In this document: piece by piece, positions 49,909 through 61,509 of the stretch
Layout: each line of letters starts with the position of its first letter
Position numbering within the stretch: the first letter of the stretch is position 1
Source: Coprobacillus sp.
GTDB lineage: Bacteria > Bacillota_I > Bacilli_A > RFN20 > CAG-826
NCBI GenBank assembly: GCA_021203905.1
Contig: JAJQAG010000003.1
Location: 1-64,000, forward strand
DNA: 64,000 nt
Direction: 5' to 3'
The notes under the pieces: model-generated
Databases searched by the model: none
Told to the model about the DNA's origin: nothing
Seen by the model: the letters and a program-made list of their open reading frames with translations, nothing else
Program-made: the position numbers and the translations under genes

Positions 49909-50379
49909 TTACCAACGATAATGGGCATAGGCTCTATTCGCTTCTGCCATCTTGTGGGTATCTTCTCTCTTCTTGACAGATGCTCCTGTCCCATTAGCGG
50001 CATCAATAATCTCCGCTGCTAATTTCTCCTCCATACTCTTCTCATTACGAAGTCTGGAATAGTTAACTAACCATCTGAGACCTAAGGTCACCTTTCTTTC
50101 AGGACTCACCTCAATTGGAACTTGATAATTAGTCGCTCCAATACGACGAGTCTTTAATTCTACTTCTGGCATGATGTTATTTAGGGCAGTGGCAAACACA
50201 TCCATTGCGGGTTTACCAGTCTTGGCTTCAATTCTATCAAAAGCATTGTAGAGAATCTTTTGAGCGGTACCCTTTTTACCATCCACCATAATCTTATTGA
50301 TCAATCTGGTAACTAATTTGGAGTTATAGATTGGATCAGGTAAGACATCTCTTTTTGGAACACTACCTTTACGTGGCAT
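49909..50379 (-). CDS. rpsG: 30S ribosomal protein S7
   Basis: [16 protein letters not shown]...[20 protein letters not shown]. Confidence 0.98.
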   Translation of the reverse strand: MPRKGSVPKRDVLPDPIYNSKLVTRLINKIMVDGKKGTAQKILYNAFDRIEAKTGKPAMDVFATALNNIMPEVELKTRRIGATNYQVPIEVSPERKVTLGLRWLVNYSRLRNEKSMEEKLAAEIIDAANGTGASVKKREDTHKMAEANRAYAHYRW

Positions 50380-50398
50380 AGTCTATAATCTCCTTTCA

Positions 50399-50812
50399 TT
50401 AGTCTTTTGGCTTCTTGGTTCCATATAAGGAACGGCCATTTCTTCTTGCCTCAATACCCGCACAATCAAGGGTACCTCGGACGATGTGATATCTCACACC
50501 TGGTAAATCCTTCACACGTCCTCCTCTCACAAGGACTGTGGAGTGCTCTTGTAAGTTGTGGCCCTCACCACCGATATAGGCAGTGACTTCATAGCCGTTA
50601 GATAATCTCACACGAGCATATTTTCTTAAAGCAGAGTTTGGTTTCTTTGGGGTCATGGTGCCCACACGAGTACAAACACCTCTCTTTTGAGCGGATGGTT
50701 GTTCTAATTCCTTCTTCTTGAGAGAATTCCATCTCTTTCCAAGAGCGGGGGTTTTTGACTTCTCGACAGAGTTTTTACGACCTTCACGAACTAATTGATT
50801 AATAGTTGGCAT
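50399..50812 (-). CDS. rpsL: 30S ribosomal protein S12
   Basis: [45 protein letters not shown]. Confidence 0.99.
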   Translation of the reverse strand: MPTINQLVREGRKNSVEKSKTPALGKRWNSLKKKELEQPSAQKRGVCTRVGTMTPKKPNSALRKYARVRLSNGYEVTAYIGGEGHNLQEHSTVLVRGGRVKDLPGVRYHIVRGTLDCAGIEARRNGRSLYGTKKPKD

Positions 50813-50911
50813 GTCTATTCTCCTTTCGTCTTTGTGTCCACAATACCGGGTGTATCAGTATTTTTCTTAAAAATATTGACCCTTAGGTCATTTGGACTCA
50901 CACGATTGCAT

Positions 50912-50940
50912 ATTGTATATGAATATTTTATGGTGTGCAA
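50912..50940 (-). promoter_or_regulatory. str operon promoter (TTGCAC-17-TACAAT)
   Basis: Minus strand -35 at 50935-50940, -10 at 50912-50917, ~100 nt upstream of rpsL. Confidence 0.6.
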
Positions 50941-51051
50941 TAAAAAAATAAACAATAATTCAAAATGAATTAAGGGTAGAAATGAAATCAGAAAAAATAA
51001 TGGAATTTTGCAAAGAATTTGGAAAAAATGCTTAAAAATTAAGAGAAAACA

Positions 51052-51083
51052 CAAAAATAAAAAAGCTAGTGTCTCCACTAGCT
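51052..51083 (-). terminator. rpoC terminator
   Basis: Minus strand AGCTAGTG-GAGA-CACTAGCT-TTTTTATTTTTG. Confidence 0.92.
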
Positions 51084-51107
51084 AATTTATATGGTTTTAA
51101 GAGTAAA

Positions 51108-54100
51108 TTATTTGGAATTAGCTTCGTTAATCTTACCGCGAATTTCCGCAATCTTACGATCGTGTTCTTCGATATAACAAGCTTTAACATCCTTCATCTT
51201 CTGCTCAACAGAGAAGCCTTCGACAAGGGCGTCTTCTTCCTCATCAGTAAGGAGGCCACGTCCTGCAGGGATTAAGCGTCCCACAATGACATTCTCTTTT
51301 AAGCCATGGAGATAATCAGTCTTTCCTTTAATCGCTGCATCGGTAAGAACCTTGGTGGTTTCCTGGAAGGATGCCGCTGAGAGGAAGCTATCCACTTCAA
51401 GAGCGGCCTTGGTGATTCCAAGGATGAGAGGCTGGAAGACAGCTGGTCTCTTACCTTGAGTAAGGACAACTTGGTTCGCTGCGGTGACAGCGTTGATATT
51501 CACACGGGTACCCGATAATAAATTAGTATCGCCCGCATCAATAACAAAGACTTTATTAAGCATCTGACGGACCACCACTTCAATGTGTTTATCCGCAATA
51601 GCAATGCTTTGAGAAGAGTAAACCTTTTGCACTTCTTTGACGATGTAGTTCTCTACTGCAGCGACATTAGAAACTTCAAGAAGTTTCTTAGGTGAAATAG
51701 CACCTTCGGTAATCTTGCCACCATTGATGACTGTATCACCTTTCTTCACACGGAGTTTTGCACCATAACCAGTAGTGTAGGTCTTCTCTTCAAGATCATT
51801 CTTTACCGTGACCACATAGTGACCATCTTTTTCCACAATGCTAGTAACAGTTCCGCAGATCTCAGAGATAAGGGCTTCGCCCTTAGGGGTTCTCGCTTCA
51901 AAGAGTTCCTGGACACGAGGGAGACCTTGTGTAATATCACCAGATTGAGCAATACCACCAGATCTATGGTTCCAAAGTGTTAATTGTGTACCGGGTTCAC
52001 CAATAGATTGCGCGGCCATGACTCCGACAGCATCACCAACATTAATCTCACGACCTGTCGCAAGACAACGTCCGTAGCAGTGGACACAGACACCATCTTT
52101 GGTTTCACAACCAAAGAGAGAACGAATCTTTACATGGGTAATTCCCGCATCCACAATGGCTTTGGCTTGAGCTTCTTCTATCATGGTGTTGGCCGCCACG
52201 ATGACTTCACCAGTATTGGGATTAACAACATCATCAAGGGCATAACGACCCACAAGACGATCATATAATTTCACAATGACGACATCACGAGCACTATCTC
52301 TGATATCAGAAACCTCAAATCCTTGATGGGTGCCACAATCAATTTCACGGACAATGACATCTTGGCTAACATCAACTAAACGACGAGTTAAATAACCAGA
52401 GTCAGCAGTCTTAAGAGCGGTATCAGAACCACCTTTACGAGCACCGTGAGTGGCAATGAAGAATTCACTCACTGTAAGTCCTTCACGGAAACAAGACTTA
52501 ACAGGAAGTTCAATTGTTCCACCTGAGGTATTACCCATAAGTCCACGCATACCCGCTAACTGAATAATGTTAGAGATGTTACCACGAGCCCCACTATCAC
52601 TCATCATGTAGATTGGGTTACGAGTGTTTTGTTTGAATTGATTAGTGAGTTTTTCCTTCACATTATCAATGACACCATTCCAGACCTCAACAACCTGGTT
52701 GTGTTTCTCTTCGGGAGTGAGGAATCCTTGCTCATAGAAGTTCTCAATCTCTTCGACTTGTTTATCACCTTCTGCAAGATAGGCTTCCTTACCTTCAACC
52801 ACTTCAATATCAGCGAGAGAGACAGTGAAACCAGCGGTGGTTGCGTAGTGGAATCCTTGATCTTTCATCTTATCAAGAACCGCCGCAGTCTTAGGATTAC
52901 CCTCTCGATCATAGAGTTGGAAAATCTCATCAATAATACGTCCTAACTCTTTCTTACGGAATGGTAAGTTAAGAGGGGTATTATGAATGATTTCAGGGAT
53001 ATTACTTCCTTTTGGATAGAAGAATTGGGGTAAATTTCCCGCGAGATTTGCAGAGTTTACGATATTTAAGTATGGGAAATCAGCGGGGAAGATCTGATTA
53101 AAGATCACCTTACCCACTGTGGTGATGCAATACGAATTATTCATATCTTCTGTAAAGTTAGTCTTATTTAATCCTTTACCTAAAACCGCAATCCTGTTCT
53201 GTAAGTGAACTTGCTTGGTTTCATAGGCAAGGATGACATCATCGACATTACGGAAGATCTTTCCTTCACTCGCTGCGAAGATTTCATACATCTCAGCTTG
53301 ATCAATATCGCCTTCTTTTCGATAACCTTCCGCTTTCGCGAGAAGTTCTTCTTTAGAGATTTCTCCAGTGAGATAGTAGTTACCAAGAACCATATCTTGG
53401 CTAGGAGTCACGATAGACGCACCATCTTTAGGACCAAGAATGTTATTAGAGGCAAGCATCAAATCAAGAGCTTCTTCTTGGGCTTCTTTACTAAGAGGCA
53501 CGTGCACCGCCATCTGGTCACCATCGAAGTCTGCGTTAAATCCAGTACACACAAGTGGGTGGAGTCTAATGGCTCTTCCATCAACAAGTTTTGGCTGGAA
53601 GCATTGAATACCTAATCTATGGAGAGTGGGGGCTCTATTGAGTAAGACTGGGTGTTTAGAGATGATATCATCGAGAACATCGAAGACCACATCTTCATAA
53701 CGATCGATAATCTTATCCGCTTGTTTGTGAGCGGTCGCCACTCCTCTCTTAAGTAATTCATAAGCAATAAATGGTCTTAAGAGTTGAACCGCCATCTCTC
53801 TTGGAATTCCACATTGATACATCTTAAGATCTGGTCCCACAGCGATAACACTACGACCAGAGTAATCAACACGTTTACCAAGAAGGTTTTGTCTAAATCT
53901 ACCTTGTTTACCCTTTAAGGCGGAGCTTAATGACTTAAGGGCTCTGCCACCAGGTCCTTGGACAGGTTTATTTCTACGACCATTATCAATTAAAGCATCC
54001 ACTGATTCTTGAAGCATTCTCTTCTCATTCATGAGAATGACTTGAGGAGCATTCATCTCAATGAGCTTCTTTAAACGATTATTACGAGCAATGACACGAC

Positions 54101-55025
54101 GATAGAGATCGTTTAAATCACTCGTCGCAAAACGACCACCATCGAGTTGAAGCATTGGTCTGAGATCAGGTGGGATTACAGGAATAACATCAAGAATCAT
54201 CCACTCTGGCTTGTTGTTAGACTTAAGGAATGATTCAATACACTCTAATCTCTTCGTGAGTTTTTGTCGGTTTTGAGCGGTGCTATCTTTGCACTTCTTA
54301 GAGACAATCTCAAATTCTTTCTCAAGATCAACTTCTTCTAGAAGGGTCTTAAGAGCTTCCGCACCTTCGGAGAAGACTGTTCCTGCGTGCTTAGCCACAT
54401 AGTTAGCGCAGTTTTGGAAGTCAAAGACTTCACCGGGATTACTCAACTTATCAAGTAAGCCTCTTCCTTCAATGTCATCATCACTATCAGGAAGAACATG
54501 GAAGTTATCGATATCATCAAGGATTTCTCTAATCGCAAGAGTAAAGACCTCACGACCATTCTTCTCGTTGATGATTTCCTTATAGTAAATCTTGGTGCTC
54601 TTCCCTGGATTTAAGCAGATGTGAGCAGCGTAGTAAACCACCTCTTCAAGAGACTTAGGAGCAATCTCTAGGATTAAACCAATACGAGAGGGGATACCCT
54701 TAAGATACCATATGTGAGTGCAGGGAGAGGCAAGCTCAATGTGACCTAATCTCTCTCTTCTCACTTCTCTAGAAGTGACTTCCACTCCACAGATTTCACA
54801 GACTTTACCAGCGTATCTAATCTTTTTGTACTTTCCACAATGACATTCATAGTCCTTGTTAGGTCCAAAGATTCTTTCACAGTAGAGTCCATCTTCTTCT
54901 GGTTTTTGGGTACGGTAGTTAATGGTTTCAGGTTTGGTGACTTCACCATGACTCCAACCGCGAATGGTATCAGGGGACGCTAATCCCACTTGAATAGCGG
55001 ATATTTTCTTAACACTATATGCCAT
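51108..55025 (-). CDS. rpoC: DNA-directed RNA polymerase subunit beta'
   Basis: [34 protein letters not shown]. Confidence 0.99.
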   Translation of the reverse strand: MAYSVKKISAIQVGLASPDTIRGWSHGEVTKPETINYRTQKPEEDGLYCERIFGPNKDYECHCGKYKKIRYAGKVCEICGVEVTSREVRRERLGHIELASPCTHIWYLKGIPSRIGLILEIAPKSLEEVVYYAAHICLNPGKSTKIYYKEIINEKNGREVFTLAIREILDDIDNFHVLPDSDDDIEGRGLLDKLSNPGEVFDFQNCANYVAKHAGTVFSEGAEALKTLLEEVDLEKEFEIVSKKCKDSTAQNRQKLTKRLECIESFLKSNNKPEWMILDVIPVIPPDLRPMLQLDGGRFATSDLNDLYRRVIARNNRLKKLIEMNAPQVILMNEKRMLQESVDALIDNGRRNKPVQGPGGRALKSLSSALKGKQGRFRQNLLGKRVDYSGRSVIAVGPDLKMYQCGIPREMAVQLLRPFIAYELLKRGVATAHKQADKIIDRYEDVVFDVLDDIISKHPVLLNRAPTLHRLGIQCFQPKLVDGRAIRLHPLVCTGFNADFDGDQMAVHVPLSKEAQEEALDLMLASNNILGPKDGASIVTPSQDMVLGNYYLTGEISKEELLAKAEGYRKEGDIDQAEMYEIFAASEGKIFRNVDDVILAYETKQVHLQNRIAVLGKGLNKTNFTEDMNNSYCITTVGKVIFNQIFPADFPYLNIVNSANLAGNLPQFFYPKGSNIPEIIHNTPLNLPFRKKELGRIIDEIFQLYDREGNPKTAAVLDKMKDQGFHYATTAGFTVSLADIEVVEGKEAYLAEGDKQVEEIENFYEQGFLTPEEKHNQVVEVWNGVIDNVKEKLTNQFKQNTRNPIYMMSDSGARGNISNIIQLAGMRGLMGNTSGGTIELPVKSCFREGLTVSEFFIATHGARKGGSDTALKTADSGYLTRRLVDVSQDVIVREIDCGTHQGFEVSDIRDSARDVVIVKLYDRLVGRYALDDVVNPNTGEVIVAANTMIEEAQAKAIVDAGITHVKIRSLFGCETKDGVCVHCYGRCLATGREINVGDAVGVMAAQSIGEPGTQLTLWNHRSGGIAQSGDITQGLPRVQELFEARTPKGEALISEICGTVTSIVEKDGHYVVTVKNDLEEKTYTTGYGAKLRVKKGDTVINGGKITEGAISPKKLLEVSNVAAVENYIVKEVQKVYSSQSIAIADKHIEVVVRQMLNKVFVIDAGDTNLLSGTRVNINAVTAANQVVLTQGKRPAVFQPLILGITKAALEVDSFLSAASFQETTKVLTDAAIKGKTDYLHGLKENVIVGRLIPAGRGLLTDEEEDALVEGFSVEQKMKDVKACYIEEHDRKIAEIRGKINEANSK

Positions 55026-55039
55026 GATTATCTACCTCC

Positions 55040-58000
55040 TTATTCCTCGTATTCCGCATTTTGTTGGAGAACACCCTCTTCATTAGCAAGAGTGCTTGAG
55101 ACATTGTCATCTCCCACAATACTACGGATTGACGCATTAACTTTACGCTCTTCTTTATCTTGCTCTTTAGCGAGAGAATCCATATCAATGGGTTCCCCAC
55201 TCTCATCTAGGAGTTTGACATCAAGCGCAAGCGCTTGTAATTCTTTAACTAACACTCTGAAGGCTTCAGGAATTCCTGGTTGAGGAATATCCTTACCCTT
55301 AATAATGGCTTCATAGGTCTTACGACGACCCACACGATCATCAGACTTAATGGTGAGAATCTCTTGTAAGATGTGAGCGGCGCCGTAGGCTTCAAGAGCC
55401 CAGACCTCCATTTCACCAAATCTCTGACCACCATTTTGAGCTTTACCTCCAAGAGGTTGCTGGGTCACTAAGCTATATGGACCCGTGGCTCTCGCATGGA
55501 GTTTATCATCCACCATGTGGACCAACTTAATCATATACATGACCCCAACATTGATCTTTTCATCAAATCTTTCACCAGTACGACCATCATATAAGACAGT
55601 CTTACCATCTTCACTCATGCCCGCTTGCTTCATGAGGTCGTATAACTCTTCGTTAGTGACACCATCGAAGACTGGGGTGGCTACTCTGTAGCCAAGAGTC
55701 TTAAGAGCGAGACCGAGATGGGCTTCTAAGATTTGACCAATATTCATACGAGAAGGGACACCTAAGGGGTTGAGCATGATGTCAATGGGAGTGCCGTCTG
55801 GAAGGAAGGGCATATCCTCTTCAGGGAGAATCTTAGAAATAACACCCTTATTACCATGACGACCACTCATCTTATCACCTTCAGAGATCTTTCTCTTTTG
55901 GGCAATATAGACTCTGACGACTTCATTAACACCAGGTTGAAGCTCAACATCACGAGCTTTACCTTCTCTCTTCACGACTTTGACATCGATAACGATACCC
56001 GCACCACCATGAGGAACACGTAAGGAGGCATCCTTACCCTCATTAGTCTTCTCACCAAAGATAGCCATGAGAAGTTTCTCTTCAGGAGTGGGTTCTGTGA
56101 CACCTTTAGGTGTCACCTTACCAACAAGGATATCGCCTTCCTTCACTTCACTACCAATTTGAATAATACCATTCTCATCAAGATGAGCTTTCGCTTCAGT
56201 AGAGACATTAGGAATATCAGCGGTGATTTGTTCATCACCTAATTTAGGAATGCTACGGCACTCAAGTTCATATTTCTCAATATGAATGGATGTATAAGTG
56301 TCATCCTTAACTAATCTTTCAGACATAATCACCGCATCTTCGTAGTTATAACCATTCCAAGGCATGAAAGCGATAACCACGTTTTGACCAAGGGCTAAAT
56401 CACCATTATCCATCGCCGGACCATCCGCGATGATATCACCCTTCTTAACGTGTTGACCCATTTTTACAATTGGAGTCTGATTAATACAAGTGCCGTTATT
56501 ACTTCTTTCAAACTTCTGGAGATGATAATCAGCGGGTTTCGCGATGACTTCACCTTTAGTGACACTCTCACCTTCTGTGACAAGGAGATGACGAGTCCCA
56601 TACTTAATGTAAAGGAGACCTTTTTCTACGTCTACTTTAAAACGTGATTGAGGACCCTCACTCTCAAATTTGGTGAGATCGCTTTCTTTGTCTGGTTTTA
56701 AAGAGATTGTATAGGCCTTTTCTTTCTCTTTGCTGTTTTCAGGAAGCTCCCTATCAATCTGGGTAATCTTTCCCTTGAAAGGCGCTTTAATAACCATCTC
56801 ATCATAGTTATCCGCTTTCTCATCAATCTCGACATGAATAATACGAGAGTCAACATAGGTAACCACACCATCATACGCACTGACCACCGCAAGACCACTA
56901 TCTCTCGCAATTTGATACTCGAGACCTGTACCCACAAGTGGAGCGGTTGGTCTCACGAGAGGAAGGGCTTGACGTTGCATGTTCGCACCCATCAAAGCAC
57001 GGCTACTATCATCATTTTCTAGGAAGGGGATACAACCTGTCGCCACAGAGACAATCTGTTTTGGAGAGACATCGACATAATCGATTTGATCTCTATGAAC
57101 GATGACGTTTTCTCCGTTGTGACGAGCGACAACGTGCTCGTCGAGAATTTCTCCATCGGGACCAAAGTTAATATTCGCCCCAGCGATGTATTTATCCTTT
57201 TCGTCATCCGCGGAGAGATAATGAGAATCTCCGGGAGCATTTAAAACTTTATGATTGGTTTTATCCACACTTCGATATGGAGTTTCAATAAAGCCATATC
57301 TATTAATTTTTGCGTAACTAGCAAGGTTATTAATTAAACCGATGTTTTGTCCTTCTGGAGTCTCAATTGGACAAATTCTTCCATAGTGAGATTCGTGAAC
57401 ATCACGGACTTCAGTGGACGCTCGATCACGGGTTAAACCACCAGGTCCTAAAGCGGAGAGTCTTCTCTTATTTGTGAGCTCCGCGAGAGGGTTGGTCTGA
57501 TCCATGAATTGTGATAATTGAGAGGAAGAGAAGAACTCTCTGATCGCCGCAGTTAAAGGACGAGGATTGATTAAAGCTTTAAGTTTAATCGAACCAATAT
57601 CAGAGATAGACATCTTCTGTTGCACAGTCTTCACAGTCTTGGCAAGACCCACTCTAAACTGGTTCTGAATGAGCTCACCCACACAACGAATTCTTCTGTT
57701 ACCAAGATGGTCAATATCATCAACTTCACCAAAGCCATCAATGATATTGAGTAAGTAGGAGAAGATGGCAAAAATATCAGAGCAGGTAACCACAGAGGAT
57801 TTAGAGTGTAGGTCAGTACCCACTACTGTGCTCACCCCACCATCTTTAAGCTTTTCTTCGTTTGTATAGACTTTAACTATGTTAACAAAGCAATAATCCA
57901 CTCCCTCATTTAAATCAGGATTTACAGGGATTTTTGCTAAATGTGCACCTTTTTCGAAGAAATCTTCATCTTTTAAAGCATCGACTTCTTCAGTGGTTAA

Positions 58001-58945
58001 TTTGTGATCTTTTGGATAGCGAACCACTCCATCAGCGTCGATAAGTGGCTCCGCTAAAGTCTTCTCTTTAAGACGGTCATAAACCGCTAATTTAGAGAGG
58101 TATTTAAAACGTCCAGCCTTACCAAGGGAGTAACGTTTTGGATCCATGAACTTCTGATAGAGATAGTTAATGACACCTTCGTTAGTGACTGGTTCACCAG
58201 GTTTCATTTTCTTAAAGATATCCACTAAAGCATCGTGGGAATCTTTAATCTTTGCGCTATCTTCTTTTTCTAGGGTGGCGTTAAGATAAGCATTGCCATT
58301 ACCAAAGAGAGATAAGATAGAGGCATCACTCTCTAAGCCAAGGGCTTTAAGGAGTACTGTGGCACTCATCTTTCTCTGTCTATCGATACGGACATAGAGG
58401 AGATCCTTATTGAGATCACTCTCAAATTGCATCCATGTTCCTCGTCCTGGAATGAGATCCGCCCCAAAGAAATCACGACCATAGTGGGGTTCTTTATTTA
58501 AATAAGCACCTGGGGATCTCACAAGTTGAGAAACGATAACTCTTTCCGCACCATTTATGATAAATGTTCCTGACTCAGTCATAATAGGAAGATCACCCAT
58601 ATAGACTTCAGACTCAACCATCTGGTCCGTACCATCTTTAAAGACAAGTCGAAGATTGACATAAAGAGGGGAAGCATAGGTAAGGTCATTTTCTTTACAG
58701 TCTAAATAGGGGTGTTTTGGTTCCCCAAGTCTAAGGCTGACATATTCGATAGATAATTTCCCATCGTAAGAATCAATAGGAAAAGAATCCTTGAAGACTT
58801 CATCAAGACCGGTATCAATCAATTCATTATAGGAACGTGTTTGTACTTCCACGAGGTTAGGGAGAGGCAACTCTCCACTAACGCTGGAGTAATCCACACG
58901 ATCATTGTTTAATCTTTTTAATTCGTTAATATTTCTAACTGACAT
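55040..58945 (-). CDS. rpoB: DNA-directed RNA polymerase subunit beta
   Basis: [59 protein letters not shown]. Confidence 0.99.
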   Translation of the reverse strand: MSVRNINELKRLNNDRVDYSSVSGELPLPNLVEVQTRSYNELIDTGLDEVFKDSFPIDSYDGKLSIEYVSLRLGEPKHPYLDCKENDLTYASPLYVNLRLVFKDGTDQMVESEVYMGDLPIMTESGTFIINGAERVIVSQLVRSPGAYLNKEPHYGRDFFGADLIPGRGTWMQFESDLNKDLLYVRIDRQRKMSATVLLKALGLESDASILSLFGNGNAYLNATLEKEDSAKIKDSHDALVDIFKKMKPGEPVTNEGVINYLYQKFMDPKRYSLGKAGRFKYLSKLAVYDRLKEKTLAEPLIDADGVVRYPKDHKLTTEEVDALKDEDFFEKGAHLAKIPVNPDLNEGVDYCFVNIVKVYTNEEKLKDGGVSTVVGTDLHSKSSVVTCSDIFAIFSYLLNIIDGFGEVDDIDHLGNRRIRCVGELIQNQFRVGLAKTVKTVQQKMSISDIGSIKLKALINPRPLTAAIREFFSSSQLSQFMDQTNPLAELTNKRRLSALGPGGLTRDRASTEVRDVHESHYGRICPIETPEGQNIGLINNLASYAKINRYGFIETPYRSVDKTNHKVLNAPGDSHYLSADDEKDKYIAGANINFGPDGEILDEHVVARHNGENVIVHRDQIDYVDVSPKQIVSVATGCIPFLENDDSSRALMGANMQRQALPLVRPTAPLVGTGLEYQIARDSGLAVVSAYDGVVTYVDSRIIHVEIDEKADNYDEMVIKAPFKGKITQIDRELPENSKEKEKAYTISLKPDKESDLTKFESEGPQSRFKVDVEKGLLYIKYGTRHLLVTEGESVTKGEVIAKPADYHLQKFERSNNGTCINQTPIVKMGQHVKKGDIIADGPAMDNGDLALGQNVVIAFMPWNGYNYEDAVIMSERLVKDDTYTSIHIEKYELECRSIPKLGDEQITADIPNVSTEAKAHLDENGIIQIGSEVKEGDILVGKVTPKGVTEPTPEEKLLMAIFGEKTNEGKDASLRVPHGGAGIVIDVKVVKREGKARDVELQPGVNEVVRVYIAQKRKISEGDKMSGRHGNKGVISKILPEEDMPFLPDGTPIDIMLNPLGVPSRMNIGQILEAHLGLALKTLGYRVATPVFDGVTNEELYDLMKQAGMSEDGKTVLYDGRTGERFDEKINVGVMYMIKLVHMVDDKLHARATGPYSLVTQQPLGGKAQNGGQRFGEMEVWALEAYGAAHILQEILTIKSDDRVGRRKTYEAIIKGKDIPQPGIPEAFRVLVKELQALALDVKLLDESGEPIDMDSLAKEQDKEERKVNASIRSIVGDDNVSSTLANEEGVLQQNAEYEE

Positions 58946-59042
58946 ATTACGGCTCCTTTTTAAATAAATTCGTTTGTCTTACAATGTAAGAACCGTTTGC
59001 AGGAAGGTATATGAAATATATACCAGTAGAGATTAAACCGAG

Positions 59043-59071
59043 GATCTCTAGGGACTCATTGTCCCTAGAGA
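59043..59071 (-). promoter_or_regulatory. rplL-rpoB intercistronic hairpin (attenuator/RNase processing candidate)
   Basis: tctctaggga-ctcattg-tccctagaga, perfect 10-bp stem, no U tract. A second hairpin ggtatat...atatacc lies at ~59006-59025. Confidence 0.7.
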
Positions 59072-59078
59072 TAATAAT

Positions 59079-59462
59079 TTACTTAATGTCTACTTCCGCT
59101 CCTGCAGCAACGAGAGCCTTCTTATGTTCTTCAGCTTCCACTGGAGAAATATTTTCTTTGATTGGGCATGGAGCGCCATCAACGAGTTTCTTGGCATCCA
59201 TGAGTCCTAAGCCAGTAATGGCTTGCACCGCTTTAATAACGGCGACTTTTTGTTGACCACAAGCAGTGAGGATTAAACTCACTTCGGTTGGTCCTTTAGC
59301 AGCACCCTCTTCTTCTTCAGGAGCCGCAGCCACAGCGACACCCACAGGAGCAGCAGCGCTGACGCCGAATTCTTCTTCGACGGCTTTCACTAAATCATTG
59401 AGTTCGAGAATGGTGTATTCCTTTAAGGAAGCAATAATCTCTTCTTTTGTTAATTTTGCCAT
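59079..59462 (-). CDS. rplL: 50S ribosomal protein L7/L12
   Basis: [16 protein letters not shown]...[27 protein letters not shown]. Confidence 0.97.
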   Translation of the reverse strand: MAKLTKEEIIASLKEYTILELNDLVKAVEEEFGVSAAAPVGVAVAAAPEEEEGAAKGPTEVSLILTACGQQKVAVIKAVQAITGLGLMDAKKLVDGAPCPIKENISPVEAEEHKKALVAAGAEVDIK

Positions 59463-59481
59463 ATTGTATATCCTCCTTTAA

Positions 59482-59976
59482 TTATTTGGCAGTTTTATCA
59501 GCGATGGCTTTCACACCCACCACAAATTGAGTTATAGGTGCATTTAAGCACGATAAGAACATACTGAGGAGTCCATCTTTAGATGGAAGCTTAGAAAGTT
59601 CTGAAACTGTTTTGACATCAGCTAATTGTCCTTCCACAATTGCACCCTTAATCACAATTGTGCCGTCAAATCGTCTGACATACTTTGAGATGATCTTAAT
59701 TCCTGTTAACTCATCTTCAGAGAAGATGAAGGAGTTAGGACCAGTGAGTAAGGCGTCGGCTTCAGTGTATCCAAGAGTCTCAAACGCTCGATGAACGAGT
59801 GAATTCTTGTAGATTGAAATACCGGCATTTTCTTTTCTTAAAGCTCGACGGAGTTCTTGAAGTTGAGCCACGCTTAAACCACGATACTCAGCGATGAGAA
59901 TGCACTTTGAGCTCTTCGCTCTTTCGATAATCTCATTAACTTCATCTTTTTTAGCTTGTAAGATGTCTTGATTCAT
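59482..59976 (-). CDS. rplJ: 50S ribosomal protein L10
   Basis: VNEIIERAKSSKCILIAEYRGLSVAQLQELRRALR. Confidence 0.96.
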   Translation of the reverse strand: MNQDILQAKKDEVNEIIERAKSSKCILIAEYRGLSVAQLQELRRALRKENAGISIYKNSLVHRAFETLGYTEADALLTGPNSFIFSEDELTGIKIISKYVRRFDGTIVIKGAIVEGQLADVKTVSELSKLPSKDGLLSMFLSCLNAPITQFVVGVKAIADKTAK

Positions 59977-60011
59977 TCGATTCGTTTCCTCCTTATTAAG
60001 ATTCGTAAGGA

Positions 60012-60088
60012 TTCAATATACAGGTTTATATTATTGCCTCGGTAACATGATTAAGACCTAGGTCCGTTACTGTCTTGGGTATATTGAA
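60012..60088 (-). ncRNA. L10 leader (ribosomal protein autoregulatory mRNA element)
   Basis: Minus strand CCCAAGACAGTAACGGACC...GTTACCGAGGC resembles the L10-leader core. Closed by the long-range stem ttcaatata (60012-60020)/tatattgaa (60080-60088). Confidence 0.8.
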
Positions 60089-60117
60089 ATCTTTTTAAAC
60101 GACCGTTGTTCTACATA

Positions 60118-60792
60118 TTAAATGTAGAACTTAACTGCTGGACCCATGGTCGTAGAGAGGACAGCAGTCTTAATAAATGTACCTTTTACTGCCGCTGGAC
60201 GAGCTTTATTGACCGTATCAATCACAGCGCGCAAATTATCTTCGAGATCACTCTCACTGAAAGAAACACGACCAATGAGAAGGTGCATGTTACCAGTTCT
60301 ATCGACACGATATTCAATACGACCACCTTTAATTTCAGTGATAGCTTTTCCAATTTCATTTGTCACCGTGCCAGTCTTGGGGTTAGGCATTAATCCTTTA
60401 GGACCTAAAAGACGTCCTAATTTACCAAGTTCACCCATCATATTTGGGGTGGCAACAATGACATCGTAGTCAAACCAGTTTTCTTTCTGGATTCTCTCTA
60501 AGACTTCCACTCCACCGACGAAGTCCGCTCCCGCATTAGTAGCTTCTTCGAACTTATCAGTGACGGCTAAGACTCTCTTGGTTTTACCATTGCCATGAGG
60601 AAGTGTAAGGGTTCCTCTCACTTGTTGATCCGCTTGACGAGGATCGACATTGAGATGGAGGGAGAGATCTACTGTGGCGTCAAATTTCACAGTGGAAGTC
60701 TTTTTCACTAATTCCACGGCTTCAGGAATCGAGTACCATTTGCCCTTTTCAATGAGAGCAGACGCAGCTTTATAATTCTTACTTCTCTTCAT
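60118..60792 (-). CDS. rplA: 50S ribosomal protein L1
   Basis: LHLNVDPRQADQQVRGTLTLPHGNGK, LGRLLGPKGLMPNPKTGTV. Confidence 0.98.
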   Translation of the reverse strand: MKRSKNYKAASALIEKGKWYSIPEAVELVKKTSTVKFDATVDLSLHLNVDPRQADQQVRGTLTLPHGNGKTKRVLAVTDKFEEATNAGADFVGGVEVLERIQKENWFDYDVIVATPNMMGELGKLGRLLGPKGLMPNPKTGTVTNEIGKAITEIKGGRIEYRVDRTGNMHLLIGRVSFSESDLEDNLRAVIDTVNKARPAAVKGTFIKTAVLSTTMGPAVKFYI

Positions 60793-60803
60793 AAAGCCCC
60801 TCC

Positions 60804-61217
60804 TTAATCATCAACAACAATGCCCATTTGACGAGCAGTGCCCTCGATGACTCTCATTGCGGCCTCAACATCATTACAGTTGAGATCAGGCATCTTATAC
60901 TCCGCAATTTCTCTGAGTTTCGCCTGAGAGATGTGACCAACTTTTGTAGTTCTTGCGTTACTAGAACCTTTGCTGAGACCTGCGGCTTTCAATAATAAAG
61001 GTGCAACAGGTGTGGTCTTAATGACAAAATCACAGGATTTGTCTTCATACGCAGTGATGAGAACAGGAACTACTTCCCCACGTCGATCAGCGGTTTTCGC
61101 ATTGAAGTCGGTACAAAACTTCGCCATGTTAATACCCGCAGATGCGAGCTTAGGTCCTGGTTTGGCATCGCCACCAGGGAGTTCGATCTTAATGACCTTT
61201 GCGATTTTTTTACTCAC
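60804..61217 (-). CDS. rplK: 50S ribosomal protein L11
   Basis: IKIELPGGDAKPGPKLASAGINMAKFCTDFNAKT, GTARQMGIVVDD. Confidence 0.98.
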   Translation of the reverse strand: MSKKIAKVIKIELPGGDAKPGPKLASAGINMAKFCTDFNAKTADRRGEVVPVLITAYEDKSCDFVIKTTPVAPLLLKAAGLSKGSSNARTTKVGHISQAKLREIAEYKMPDLNCNDVEAAMRVIEGTARQMGIVVDD

Positions 61218-61331
61218 TTTGGTTACCTCCTATTTAGCAATCAGTGTTGTGGTACGAGTGTATCGCTAACCACTCTTCCACGAATTACGTATGCATATAT
61301 GCGTGGGTACGCAAGACCACACGCAAGACAC

Positions 61332-61360
61332 ACTCTATCAAAATACGCGTGTTATGTCAA
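61332..61360 (-). promoter_or_regulatory. rplKA promoter (TTGACA-17-TAGAGT)
   Basis: Minus strand TTGACA 61355-61360, TAGAGT 61332-61337. Confidence 0.7.
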
Positions 61361-61509
61361 ATATATTTTGCGTGTGTATGCGTATACGCGCAAATTTATT
61401 ACTTTGTAATAAAAATTTTTAAAGTGCGATTTTTCTTGCAAGTTAATTTTAAAGAGACTAAAACATTGTATACGGATGGGGAAAGTTAAGAAAATTTTGC
61501 ATCCAATAT

